Program-made: the position numbers and the translations under genes
The notes under the pieces: model-generated
Databases searched by the model: none
What the model was told of the DNA's origin: nothing
What the model saw: the letters and a program-made list of their open reading frames with translations, nothing else
NCBI GenBank assembly: GCA_937920115.1
Contig: CALGVF010000352.1
Coordinates: forward strand, 1 to 24,456
Length of the DNA: 24,456 nt
Reading direction: 5' to 3'
Source: an uncultured Clostridia bacterium
Lineage (GTDB): Bacteria; Bacillota; Clostridia; Christensenellales; Borkfalkiaceae
Shown here: positions 1 to 9,200 of the stretch, piece after piece
Layout: each line of letters begins with the position of its first letter
How positions within the stretch are numbered: position 1 is the stretch's first letter

Positions 1-1071
1 CGGAAGCCCGTCTATAAAAGCGTTCTCTTCGCGGCAATACTGCTTATTTCCCTTGTAATTAAGACTGCCGTATAAGGCGTTGTACGCGGATTTCTCGATT
101 TCGTCGGCATATTTCGCGTTCACAGTAAGTCGTAAAAGCCGTTCGTTTAAACGCATATACGTTACCGTAACGCACGTTTCCTGCATAATCGTGCCGTCTT
201 CGACTTCCTGCGTTTGCTTAACGGCGGAATTATCGAACAATTCGTGAGTGCAACCGCAACAACCGATTATCGTAACGTCGCTTTCTCTTACGCTGTCCAT
301 AAACTTTTCCACGACGTCAAAATACTCTTTTTTGCCCGTCACTTCGTAATACGCCAATACGCCCTCGAAAAACGAGGTCATTTCATACGCTTTCACCTCA
401 GGGAACGTATAAGGATATTTCCCTTCGTTTACGAGGTCGATTAAGTTGCCCGTTTCGCAACCGCCGACTGAAACGATATATTCGGCAAAGTCGAGATAAT
501 CCTTTTTGCCCGTCAATTTATACAAGGCAACGAAAGGCTCTAAGATAGTACACGAATTAAGCCCGCCGTAAATATGACTCGTTTTCGTTATGGGTTTTTT
601 ATCCGCTCCTATTTTTGAAACGATATAGTCGGCGTGTCCGACAAGCGCGTCTAATATGACTTTCTTCAACTTCTCGTCTTTACATATATCGTAAAAATAG
701 AGACACCCGACCAAAACGTACTTGCGACACCACATATCCCAACCGTTAAACTCGGATTCGGGCGTATAGGTCGTTATTCTACCCGACTCGTCCTGATAAG
801 TCAATAATTTTTTTACCGTTTTTTCCAAAACCGAGTAAAGATTTTCGTCGGGCAAATACTTATACGCAAGACACGCCCCACGCATCATTTTACCGAAATA
901 CTCGCCTCGCCAACCGTTCCCTTCGGAATCTTCTTTCGTCAGAAATACGTTTACGAATTTATCCCAAAGTTTTTCGTCTTTTAACTGTTTTTCGATTATA
1001 AACAAAACGTTATCGTTTTCCGTTCCGTTAAATTTTTCACAACCGTTTTTAAGATATTCTGTTTTATACAT
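1..1071 (-). CDS. GH127-type (DUF1680) beta-L-arabinofuranosidase, partial (C-terminus off window)
   Basis: The first 357 codons of a gene that continues past the left edge. The product resembles glycoside hydrolase family 127/DUF1680, which releases beta-L-arabinofuranose or related sugars. Visible family marks are the GEYFGKMMRGACLAY segment (residues 57-70), a YQDESG stretch (92-97), WDMWCRKYVL (111-120), and an E-T-C motif at 298-300 followed by a Tyr-Ala-Asp / Tyr-Asn segment (321-331). In family knowledge this Glu and Cys are zinc ligands of the Bifidobacterium enzyme HypBA1; the remaining Cys pair would lie beyond the window. There is no signal peptide, so it should be cytoplasmic. The ATG at 1071 is preceded by a weak GGTGG; a better AAGGA sits at 1102-1106 with no canonical start at good distance, so the true start may be slightly upstream (in-frame room back to a TAA at 1105-1107). 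It lies 95 bp behind the GH38 genes and probably shares their transcript. Confidence 0.85.
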   Translation of the reverse strand, partial: MYKTEYLKNGCEKFNGTENDNVLFIIEKQLKDEKLWDKFVNVFLTKEDSEGNGWRGEYFGKMMRGACLAYKYLPDENLYSVLEKTVKKLLTYQDESGRITTYTPESEFNGWDMWCRKYVLVGCLYFYDICKDEKLKKVILDALVGHADYIVSKIGADKKPITKTSHIYGGLNSCTILEPFVALYKLTGKKDYLDFAEYIVSVGGCETGNLIDLVNEGKYPYTFPEVKAYEMTSFFEGVLAYYEVTGKKEYFDVVEKFMDSVRESDVTIIGCCGCTHELFDNSAVKQTQEVEDGTIMQETCVTVTYMRLNERLLRLTVNAKYADEIEKSAYNALYGSLNYKGNKQYCREENAFIDGLP

Positions 1072-1166
1072 ATAGTCCACCGTAAAGTCTGTGATATTTT
1101 TTCCTTAATTGCCGATAAAGATAATAAATACCCGCGTATAAGTCGATTATCGCCGTATTTTTTAAA

Positions 1167-3659
1167 TCAATACAAATCGGACGATTTACTTTCTTTTATT
1201 TCGTTTCCGTCAAAAACAAACGTTTTAAACTCGAAATCGGTAAATTTAATCTTCGTTTTACGCCCCGAAATTTGCAATTCGGTTTCCGAATCGCCGCGAT
1301 AACCGTTATAGAGTCTTATAAGATATTTGCCGTCGTTTAACCGCTTGAAAGCCGAAATGACAACGTTCGGATTGCTTAAAACGACCGCATCGCTCTTGTT
1401 GTCACCGTTCCCGTGCGGGAAGAAAGACAAAGCGTAAGGCTTTTGATTAAACTCGTTCGCAAACCTCTCGCACTCCGCCATATTATTTACCATAATTCTG
1501 AGCGAAAAATCATGCGAACCCTGCTCTATATTTTCAACGTATCTCGTCTCGTCGGGAATGAGCGAATGAGAATCGTCCGTCGGGTGAGCGCAATAAGCCG
1601 AACCGTTGAGTAACGTAAGATACAGGTTATCGCCCTCTTTCGACGAACTGTGAACGCCCGAGTTATTGTAAACTACGAGGGCTTTTTCGCCACATTTTAC
1701 GCCTGCGTATCTGTTGCTCGGATATTCGTAGCCGTTAGCAGAATACTCTTCGATTCCGAAAGCCGTCTGAGCGAAATATTTATCGCCTTTCACGGGTACG
1801 GCGAGTTTAAGAGCCTTATACGTTTCGTTCCACAAAACGTGAATATTCACGCCGGCATACGGTTCGTCTTTGTAAATTTTATAGTTTACGACCGCGTGAC
1901 TTTCGCCGAGCGAAAACAGCGACTGAACTTCGGTTAAAAGTTCGCCCTTCTCTACGACCGTAACGCTTTCGAGATTTTCAAAAACGCCGCTTTTCGACAG
2001 GTCGGGAAGCATTTGCTTATACTCGCTTTCGGTATATACCCATTTATCTTCGGGTAAATTATCGTATAATACGGGGCTTTCGCCGAGTTTTCTTATTCTC
2101 CAACCCCACGGATCGCCGTTGTCGTTCAAAACGTTAAGAGCGAACGCTCCGCCGCTCAGATATTCCTTTTCTCCGACCTTAAATGAAGTCATTAAGCCTG
2201 TTTTTCTATCAATTACAACGGTTTTTACGCTGTCGGTTACGATTATTTCCTTGCCGTCGTCTTTTATCGTCTTAACTTTCGGTCCAATCGTCTTGTTTAT
2301 GCCGTAAGAAGCGACGCCGAACGCGGGAACGGAAACCCGCAACAACAGTCTTTTTCTCCTGTCCATATTTATCAGACTTTCTTCTTTGATAATTTGGAAA
2401 GGAACGTCGTCGCCTTTTAAATCGTATACCCTTAACTTGTACATTTCGGTATCCGAAAACAGCGAATCTTCGATAAAAAATTCGGCTTCTACATACCCGT
2501 TATACTCATACGGATAGGGGTTGAACACGACGATATTGTCGTCGCGAGGAACGACTTTCGGCAAACGTTTCGCCATAGCGGCGAACGCCCCGAACATTTC
2601 TTCTTTCAAGTCCTCTATCGCTCGATGAGCCTTTCTTATCGAAGAAAGCGTACCCGTTTTTATCGCCGTTCCGCTTAAAACGTCGTGAAATTCTATCTGA
2701 CAAAGCGTTTTTTCGGCTTTTTTGAAAACTTCTTTGTCATATCTGAAATCGGTCAAAAGTTCTGCGACCGAACACGTTTTCTCGGCGAGATATAACGTAT
2801 TTTCGAGTTCGTCGTGAGCCTGTTTGATACCGCTTACCGAAGAATAGGTTTTCGTAAAGCAAACGAGTTGTTTATCGTAAACCGCCGCAGGACTGACCGC
2901 CGCGAAATAGTTTTCGAGCGTGGTGTGAAGAATCTTCCATTCGCCCTTTTTCTCGGCTTGAAGTTCCGCTATGTCTTCGAGGTCTTTCATGCTCGAAACG
3001 CCGCCGTGATTGCCGACTCCCCAAAGAATTAAAATATCGTCTTGGTCATCGTAGTATTTTTCCTTACGGATAATATTTTCTTTCGCGTGACCGTATTGCG
3101 AACAATAAATCGTTTCGTCCTCAAATCTCAACGCTTTGACCGTACTCCCGTCGTAACCTTTCCATAAAAACGGACCGTGTGGCAAATCTTCCTTTTCGAG
3201 GGGGTGAAGCCACGGCATCGGGCGGCAGAATACGTAAGAATCGTAGCCGCATTTTTTCAATATCTGCGGAAGTCCCTTGGTGTGACCGAAACTATCGAAA
3301 TTCAAAGCCGTAGTCGGACGAGCGTTGAATTTTTCAGAGAAATATTCCCTGCCCGTCGTTATTTGTCTTATAAAAGATTCGCCCGAGGGGACGAGACAAT
3401 CGGGCTGAACGTACCACCCGCCGATTATCTTCCATTTGCCCTTTCGGACAAGTTCCTGAATTTTGCCGAACAACTCTTTGTCGTATTTCTCGATATATTC
3501 GTAAAGCAGTACTTCGTTATGACAAAATATAAAGTCGTATTTTTCGGCAAGATTAACCGCGCTGTAAAAAGTTGCGAGAGCCGCGCTCGCTCCCTCGTTC
3601 CAATCCCATTGCCAGACGGGATCGAGATGCGAATTGCATACTAAATGTAGAGTTTTCAT
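1167..3659 (-). CDS. GH38 alpha-mannosidase (copy 1)
   Basis: An 830-residue glycoside hydrolase family 38 enzyme, expected to remove alpha-linked mannose from glycans or imported oligosaccharides using zinc. The N-terminus begins directly with the catalytic fold: CNSHLDPVW places the zinc ligands His11 and Asp13, the nucleophile Asp122 lies in NFDSFGHTKG, and the second zinc His is H325 in EFHDVLSGT. A conserved WGVGNHGG stretch lies at 213-220. The second half is the usual GH38 beta-sandwich region. There is no signal peptide, so it is cytoplasmic. It follows the second GH38 gene by 36 bp and the two are clearly paralogous (same spacing of H11/D13/D122, similar HNE and GGWY-QPDC segments). 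An AGGA lies 10 nt before the start. Length is typical for bacterial GH38. The exact linkage specificity cannot be read from sequence. Confidence 0.95.
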   Translation of the reverse strand: MKTLHLVCNSHLDPVWQWDWNEGASAALATFYSAVNLAEKYDFIFCHNEVLLYEYIEKYDKELFGKIQELVRKGKWKIIGGWYVQPDCLVPSGESFIRQITTGREYFSEKFNARPTTALNFDSFGHTKGLPQILKKCGYDSYVFCRPMPWLHPLEKEDLPHGPFLWKGYDGSTVKALRFEDETIYCSQYGHAKENIIRKEKYYDDQDDILILWGVGNHGGVSSMKDLEDIAELQAEKKGEWKILHTTLENYFAAVSPAAVYDKQLVCFTKTYSSVSGIKQAHDELENTLYLAEKTCSVAELLTDFRYDKEVFKKAEKTLCQIEFHDVLSGTAIKTGTLSSIRKAHRAIEDLKEEMFGAFAAMAKRLPKVVPRDDNIVVFNPYPYEYNGYVEAEFFIEDSLFSDTEMYKLRVYDLKGDDVPFQIIKEESLINMDRRKRLLLRVSVPAFGVASYGINKTIGPKVKTIKDDGKEIIVTDSVKTVVIDRKTGLMTSFKVGEKEYLSGGAFALNVLNDNGDPWGWRIRKLGESPVLYDNLPEDKWVYTESEYKQMLPDLSKSGVFENLESVTVVEKGELLTEVQSLFSLGESHAVVNYKIYKDEPYAGVNIHVLWNETYKALKLAVPVKGDKYFAQTAFGIEEYSANGYEYPSNRYAGVKCGEKALVVYNNSGVHSSSKEGDNLYLTLLNGSAYCAHPTDDSHSLIPDETRYVENIEQGSHDFSLRIMVNNMAECERFANEFNQKPYALSFFPHGNGDNKSDAVVLSNPNVVISAFKRLNDGKYLIRLYNGYRGDSETELQISGRKTKIKFTDFEFKTFVFDGNEIKESKSSDLY

Positions 3660-3695
3660 ATCATTTTATTCCTGTTAATCGACTTATAGGCGGAC

Positions 3696-6080
3696 TTATA
3701 AGATTTTATCGTGACAAACGGTTATCTCGTCCGTCGCTTTAATCGTAAGTATCTCGTTCGCTCCGATCGTTATTTCTTTCACCATATCTTTAACGGTCAG
3801 ATTAAAGGTTTTCTCCAAATTTTCGGGGTTGAAAAATCTCATTTCGTACCCGCCGTTTTCAATTTTTCTCAAAACCGAGGTAACTATCGGTTTATCGGTT
3901 CTGATTACGGGGTGCTCCCCGCCGCCGCCCGTCGGGAATACGTTTAAAGCGTACGGTTTTTCGTTAAAAGCCTGAGCCTCGCACGCGATACTGCCGAGCG
4001 AACCGCGAACAATACGAAATTCGTACTCGTATCTTCCGTTCTCGATTCGTTTCAGATATCTGTCCTTAGGATAGAGTTCTCTGTCGCAAATCGGGTGGAT
4101 ACAATAACCAGCACCTCGAAGAAGAGTTATATTTATAAACCCGTCCTCGAACTTGCCCGCGTAAACGCAATCGTTGAGTACGGCGTAATAATCGCTTTCG
4201 GTTTTCACTCCGCACCATTTATGAAAACTCGCCTCTCTTTTTATCGGTTTATTTTCAACGACGTACGGTCCGTCGCCGACGGGTAAACCCTTCGGGGCGG
4301 GAATTTTAAGCCTTACGAGTTTATTTTTATCTCCGTACTCGACGATAACCTTCAAATCGACGAAATTTTCGCGTTTATAGAATTTATATTCGATAACGGC
4401 GTCGGTTTTGCTTTCCGTGTAAAGACTTTCGATAACCGTCATTACCTCGCCGTCCTCTATCGTGTGAACGGGGCTTATTTCTCCGTCGATACCGCAAAAC
4501 GCCGCTCCCTCTTTCGCCGTCATTTCTCTGAATTTTACGGGATTTTTTCCGAGTTCCGCAAGTTCCGCGTCGCTCATGCCCCACGGGTCGGCGGTGTCGT
4601 CGTACATTTCGAGACCGACCTCTCCGCAAAGAACGCTTTTTTCTATTAACTTTTTCAAATCGTACTTCGCTGGCGAACGTTTTATCACGGGCGTTTTTTC
4701 AACTCTCACCGAAAAACGCGTTAAGCCGAGCGGTTTCAGTTTACCGATAAACGCTATTCTCTTTCGCCAATCGAGATTGAGCGTAGACCTTTCTTTTATC
4801 GTCTGACATTCGATTTCTTCTCCGTTTAAATAAACGCGGGGAACGTATTTATATTCTTCGCTCCAATTCTGATCGGCGAGCGAAAACTCCGCTTCTATGG
4901 GCGTAGTGACCTCATAGGGCAGATAATTGAACACGAATACGGGAAATTCGCCGTTTTCGGCGGGTTTATCGCTCATGGCGAGGTATAAAAAGGCGTCCGA
5001 GCGATAGTCTTTGATTATTCTCGAAGCCATCGCAAGCATTTCTGTTCCGTCCTGTTCGCCGTCGTCTATGACCGTACCGGGCAGAATATCGTGAAACTCC
5101 GACAGAAGAATTTTCTTTTCCGCGATTTTCAGTTGCGTTAAATCGACTTTAAGCCCCGCCATTTCCGCGAGAGCAAGCATTTTTTCGGTCGCATAAAAGA
5201 GGTTTTCGGTCTTTCTGTGCAAGGTTTTAAGCCTCGACATCGAGGAATAACACCCCGGCATACACGGAACGAGCGAAGTTCTGACTTCGCCGCCTACGCG
5301 GATATCGTCTTCAAACAATTTTTCGGGCGAACTATGCAAAAACTTAACGCCGTCTACCCGTAAATTTTTAATGTCTTCGAGGTCTTTTCTCGACGGTCCG
5401 CCGCCGTGATTGCCTACTCCCCATAAAACGTAATCCACTTCTTCTTTCGCGGAGTTTTTCGAGGCTTCCCCCGAACCGAGCATTCCCGTTTCGCCGCCGC
5501 GAACGTAGTCGCTTATTTTTATAACGGCTTTTCCGAGTTGCGAGTTGTACGAGGAACTGTAAGACACGACTATACTGCTCCCGTCGGGGGCTATCCAATC
5601 GAAAAATCTCGACGGGTATTTAAACTGAGTTTGTCCGTTCGGTCTGCACACGAGCATACCTTTATACCCGCACTTTTTCAGTATCTGAACAAGTCCGATA
5701 CTACACCCGAACGCGTCGTAATTGGTCGCCACGGTAGGCGTCACCCCGAATTTTTTCGAGAAGTATTTTCTGCCGACTTCTATCTGTCTGACGATACTTT
5801 CGCCCGACGGCAACATACAGTCGGGTTGAAGATACCACCCGCCCGCAATCACCCATTTGCCCTTTTTTACGAGTAGTTTGATTTTTTCAAAAAGGTCTGG
5901 GGCTTTTTTCTCTATATCCTCGTATAAAAGCGACTCGTTATGACAGAAAATATAATCGAAATCGTCGGCTAAATTAACCGCGCTTTTAAAAGTCGCTATG
6001 GTCGCGGATATGCCCTCGTCCCACGTCCATTGCCAAACGGGGTCTATATGCGCGTTGCAGATAAGATGGATTGTTCTCAT
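3696..6080 (-). CDS. GH38 alpha-mannosidase (copy 2)
   Basis: A 794-residue GH38 family protein, paralogue of the following gene. CNAHIDPVW gives the zinc ligands His11 and Asp13, Asp122 in NYDAFGCS is the expected nucleophile, and H330 in EFHDILPGT is the second zinc His. WGVGNHGG recurs at 220-227. All catalytic positions I can identify are kept. The motif that reads DSFGHT in copy 1 reads DAFGCS here, so a residue next to the active site differs, which may mean a different linkage or leaving-group preference (inference). There is no signal peptide, so a cytoplasmic enzyme acting on imported sugars is expected. The start has AAGGA 7 nt upstream. It is the first gene of the enzyme block and has a possible promoter of its own in the 145-bp gap before it. 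Confidence 0.94.
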   Translation of the reverse strand: MRTIHLICNAHIDPVWQWTWDEGISATIATFKSAVNLADDFDYIFCHNESLLYEDIEKKAPDLFEKIKLLVKKGKWVIAGGWYLQPDCMLPSGESIVRQIEVGRKYFSKKFGVTPTVATNYDAFGCSIGLVQILKKCGYKGMLVCRPNGQTQFKYPSRFFDWIAPDGSSIVVSYSSSYNSQLGKAVIKISDYVRGGETGMLGSGEASKNSAKEEVDYVLWGVGNHGGGPSRKDLEDIKNLRVDGVKFLHSSPEKLFEDDIRVGGEVRTSLVPCMPGCYSSMSRLKTLHRKTENLFYATEKMLALAEMAGLKVDLTQLKIAEKKILLSEFHDILPGTVIDDGEQDGTEMLAMASRIIKDYRSDAFLYLAMSDKPAENGEFPVFVFNYLPYEVTTPIEAEFSLADQNWSEEYKYVPRVYLNGEEIECQTIKERSTLNLDWRKRIAFIGKLKPLGLTRFSVRVEKTPVIKRSPAKYDLKKLIEKSVLCGEVGLEMYDDTADPWGMSDAELAELGKNPVKFREMTAKEGAAFCGIDGEISPVHTIEDGEVMTVIESLYTESKTDAVIEYKFYKRENFVDLKVIVEYGDKNKLVRLKIPAPKGLPVGDGPYVVENKPIKREASFHKWCGVKTESDYYAVLNDCVYAGKFEDGFINITLLRGAGYCIHPICDRELYPKDRYLKRIENGRYEYEFRIVRGSLGSIACEAQAFNEKPYALNVFPTGGGGEHPVIRTDKPIVTSVLRKIENGGYEMRFFNPENLEKTFNLTVKDMVKEITIGANEILTIKATDEITVCHDKIL

Positions 6081-6150
6081 TGATTTTTCCTTTTAAGTAA
6101 TTTACAGAGTAGGAACTCTATTACAAATTAAACGTATATTACAGCATAAC

Positions 6151-6183
6151 AAGCGTTTCCCTCGTTTATTCAGGAAAACGCTT
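6151..6183. repeat. Inverted repeat (operator or hairpin) before the GH38 genes
   Basis: AAGCGTTTCC at 6151-6160 faces GGAAAACGCTT at 6173-6183, a near-perfect dyad with one bulged base and a 12-nt centre. It lies after the stop of the 1052-residue gene and 70 bp before the GH38 start. There is no T-run on the minus-strand side, so it is a weak terminator candidate. Because it sits where transcription from the TATAAT at 6185-6190 would begin, an operator or a 5' mRNA stem is also possible. The arms contain AAACGCTT, reminiscent of CG-centred LacI-family sites, but this is only resemblance. Confidence 0.55.
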
Positions 6184-6184
6184 G

Positions 6185-6218
6185 ATTATACCGTTTTTTC
6201 GCATTAAAAACGCAATAA
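6185..6218 (-). promoter_or_regulatory. Possible promoter for the GH38-GH38-GH127 block
   Basis: On the minus strand a perfect TATAAT (6185-6190) is preceded 19 bp upstream by TTGCGT, a weak -35 with long spacing. It overlaps the tail region just past the stop of the upstream gene (6226). It would give the glycosidase block its own transcript in addition to read-through from the transporter operon. The -10 is convincing and the -35 is not. Confidence 0.4.
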
Positions 6219-6225
6219 ATTCGTA

Positions 6226-9200
6226 TTATTTAGCCCAAATGCCCGTCGCGTAGAAGTCAAATTTATATTGTACACCGACATTATTTTCCCAAACTATCCA
6301 CAACTTTAAGAGAACGTCCGGTTGCACAGTAGCGTTTTGGACTTTCCAATCGTCAACTACATACGTTACAAACGTATCGTCCGATAAACCGGCAAGTTTT
6401 ATAGCCACCGTCCACTTCTGCGTTGCGGACTCGTCGGCAACCTTGGTCACTTTCATTACATACCATACGTTCGCTTTTATGGAGTTACTACTGTTACTAC
6501 CAATGATAGGTATTATGTTCTTTGAAGCAACTTCGTCGCCCGTTATCTTGAAAGCAAGACGATATTCCGAGTAATTCGAGTTGGAACCCATGTTATAAGC
6601 CGATCCCAAAGAAACATCTTTGCTCGTGGTAAGACCCGTTACACCGTAAACGTTTTCCGAGCCGAACGTATAGGCTGCCTTTTCGGCGGAATCGATAAGC
6701 GAAGAATCCTGAACTTTCGTCATTCCGCTAAACGCTCTTTCGGAATCGATTTCGCCGTACAACTCGGTCACTTCTAAGCCGAAATCATTGCCGCTTACCG
6801 ACTTGAACTGCATAAACACGTTGGCATGTGCTTTTCCGTTAATTGTCGGACTGCTGTTATCTCCGACTTTCCAAGTATCAATGTTAACCTGAGTGTAATC
6901 GTTCTGACCGAACTCTTTTATAAATAAGTTCCAACCAAGCGTTTTTCTTTCAAGTTTGACAACGCTCCATACGTTTGCTTCGACCGCGGGCTTTATAATA
7001 TTTCCGTTGCCGTCGAGGAAAGCAATTTCATCGGTGGCTTTAAGTCCGAAGTAAACTTTTTCGTAGATAGCCTGTTCGCCGATTGAATCTACGGAAACTC
7101 CGTCAGCGCCGATAACCGTTCCCGAAACAAGGTCGTTGTAAACGTATTTTTTATCCCCGAAGAACGTTTCCGTTGCGTTGTAATCTTTCAGATAACCGAG
7201 ATTGAGTTTATCCATTCCGTCGAACGGACTTTCGGTTATAATCGTTTCTTTTGCGTAGAATTCAGATATTTCAACATCGAACGACTCTGCGTTTGTGGCG
7301 AAGAATAAGAATCCTACAAATTCCGCTTTACCGTTAAAATCTTTATACGCTCCCGCTCTCCACGTCGCTACGTTCATACTCTTCCATTCGGTCTCGTTCG
7401 GCTGTTTCACATAGAAATCCCAACCGCCTAAACTGTCTGTCCGAGCAGTAGTTTTCACTACGTACCAAACGCCTTTGGCAAGCGGCGTTTGCGTCGCCTC
7501 AGCCATAACTACGTCTTGCGAAGCCCTTAAAGCGAAGTAATACTCCTTGAAATAGCCCGTACTCGTAATACCGACGCCGCTACCAAAACCTATCGAACTA
7601 CCGCTACTAAGTCCGTTTGCAACGTATTCCGTACCGCCGAAAAGCGAATTTTCGGAAACGGAAACTTTCGTCGAGTCGTAGAAAGTCGTTTTCGTCTTTA
7701 CTAAACCGTCGAACGGATTTACAACGGTTCCGCAACCGCATTCGTAGCCGTCGTCGGTTGCCGTCTGATAGTCGTGATTATGGGTCGTTTCGTTTATTTT
7801 CGCCCCGCAGTCTGTGCAGAGGTTGTACTGCTTCATATCTGTGAGGTCGTAATGGGTTTCTCCGTCGGAAGTATGAGCGGCTTCGTCTACTTTCTCGCCG
7901 CATACGCAGAGTTTCCAATGGCTTCCCTCGTCGCTTCCGTAATTATCGTCTTTCGCGGCGTGCGTATGCTCGGTTTCGTTCATTCTCTCTCTGCACTCCG
8001 TGCAAAGGTTGTACTCTTTCATATTTACGACGTCGTAATGAGTGATACCGTCCGAAATATGCGTGTGCGAGATAATCGCCTGAACGTTAGTCACCATAAA
8101 TTCGCCTTGTAAGTGATAAATCTTAAAGAGTACGGCTTTCATATCGCTCATTTCGCATTCAAAGTCTACATGATGCCATAAGCCGTCGGCTTTAAAGAAA
8201 GTATCGCCGTAAGCCGTTTTCGTCTCATTCGTATAATCAGATCCGTGCTTATATTCGAGAAAACTCTTCATTCCGTAAGATTTATCTTTTACGTCACTGA
8301 GCGTAAAACATTTTTCCGTATTGCTGTCGATAAGTCTGTAATCGAAAGAAAGTTTCGCTATGTTGCCGCTCACCGCGATTCTGAATTCGGAAAATCCATA
8401 GTTGTTCGCGCTGTCTTCGCTATCCGAAATCGCGTTTGCCTTGGTGAAGTACAACGCGGTAATCTTCTCGCCGTCCTTCGTCGTCGTTACATAGTTAGGC
8501 TCGGTTTGGTCGTAAACCTTAATCTTATTGCTCGTCCCTTCTAAATAAACGAGGTCTTTAATAAGGTCGTCGCTTGTCGGAACGGTAGTCTTTACCGCGT
8601 CGTCAGCAAAGGTCGAACATTTCGCTCCGCTCGGCAACGTTTTACCGTCCGATAAAGCCGCTTTGCTCGTATCGACAGAACTCTTTATATCTATGTATTT
8701 CGCCGAAAAATCTCTGTCAGCGTTTATTTTCGCCACGAGCGAATTATACTGCTCGGTAGTGTCTACCTTTATCGGGAATTTCTCCGTGCCGAGCCATTTA
8801 TAACTTGTAAGATTGAACATTTTTTCGGAATAATCTTCGCCCGAGTAAAGCATAGATAAATTCGCTATGTTATAGAAATCGTTTACCGAGTTTTCGTTGA
8901 CAGCCGTCTGTCTTTCAACGCTGTCGCCGTTTTTGATATACGCCGCGGCGGTATAGTCCAACTCGCGATTTGCTTCCAACATTTCTACGACGCAACCGTT
9001 AAAATACCAATTCGAGACGTCGTCGCTGAGTCTGTACCCTTTCGAGAGGACGATAGGAATTTCTATTTTCTGAGCCATTCCGTAATAGTTGCCGTCCGTA
9101 ACTTTGTCCATTAGTTGTTTCGGAGCGATTACGAAACCCATTTTAACGCTGTCGTTACTTTTAACGTAGTTATAAATTTCGTCGCTCGCCTTTAAAATCC

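Noticed and set aside
1137..3688. TATAAGTCGATTA at 1137-1149 and inverted at 3676-3688 in two intergenic gaps
   Set aside because: A 13-base match somewhere in a window of this size and composition is expected by chance, and no further similarity surrounds it.
6106..6119. AGAGT-AGGA-ACTCT mini-hairpin before the second GH38 gene
   Set aside because: Five base pairs only, no T-run, no sign of a riboswitch or leader peptide around it.
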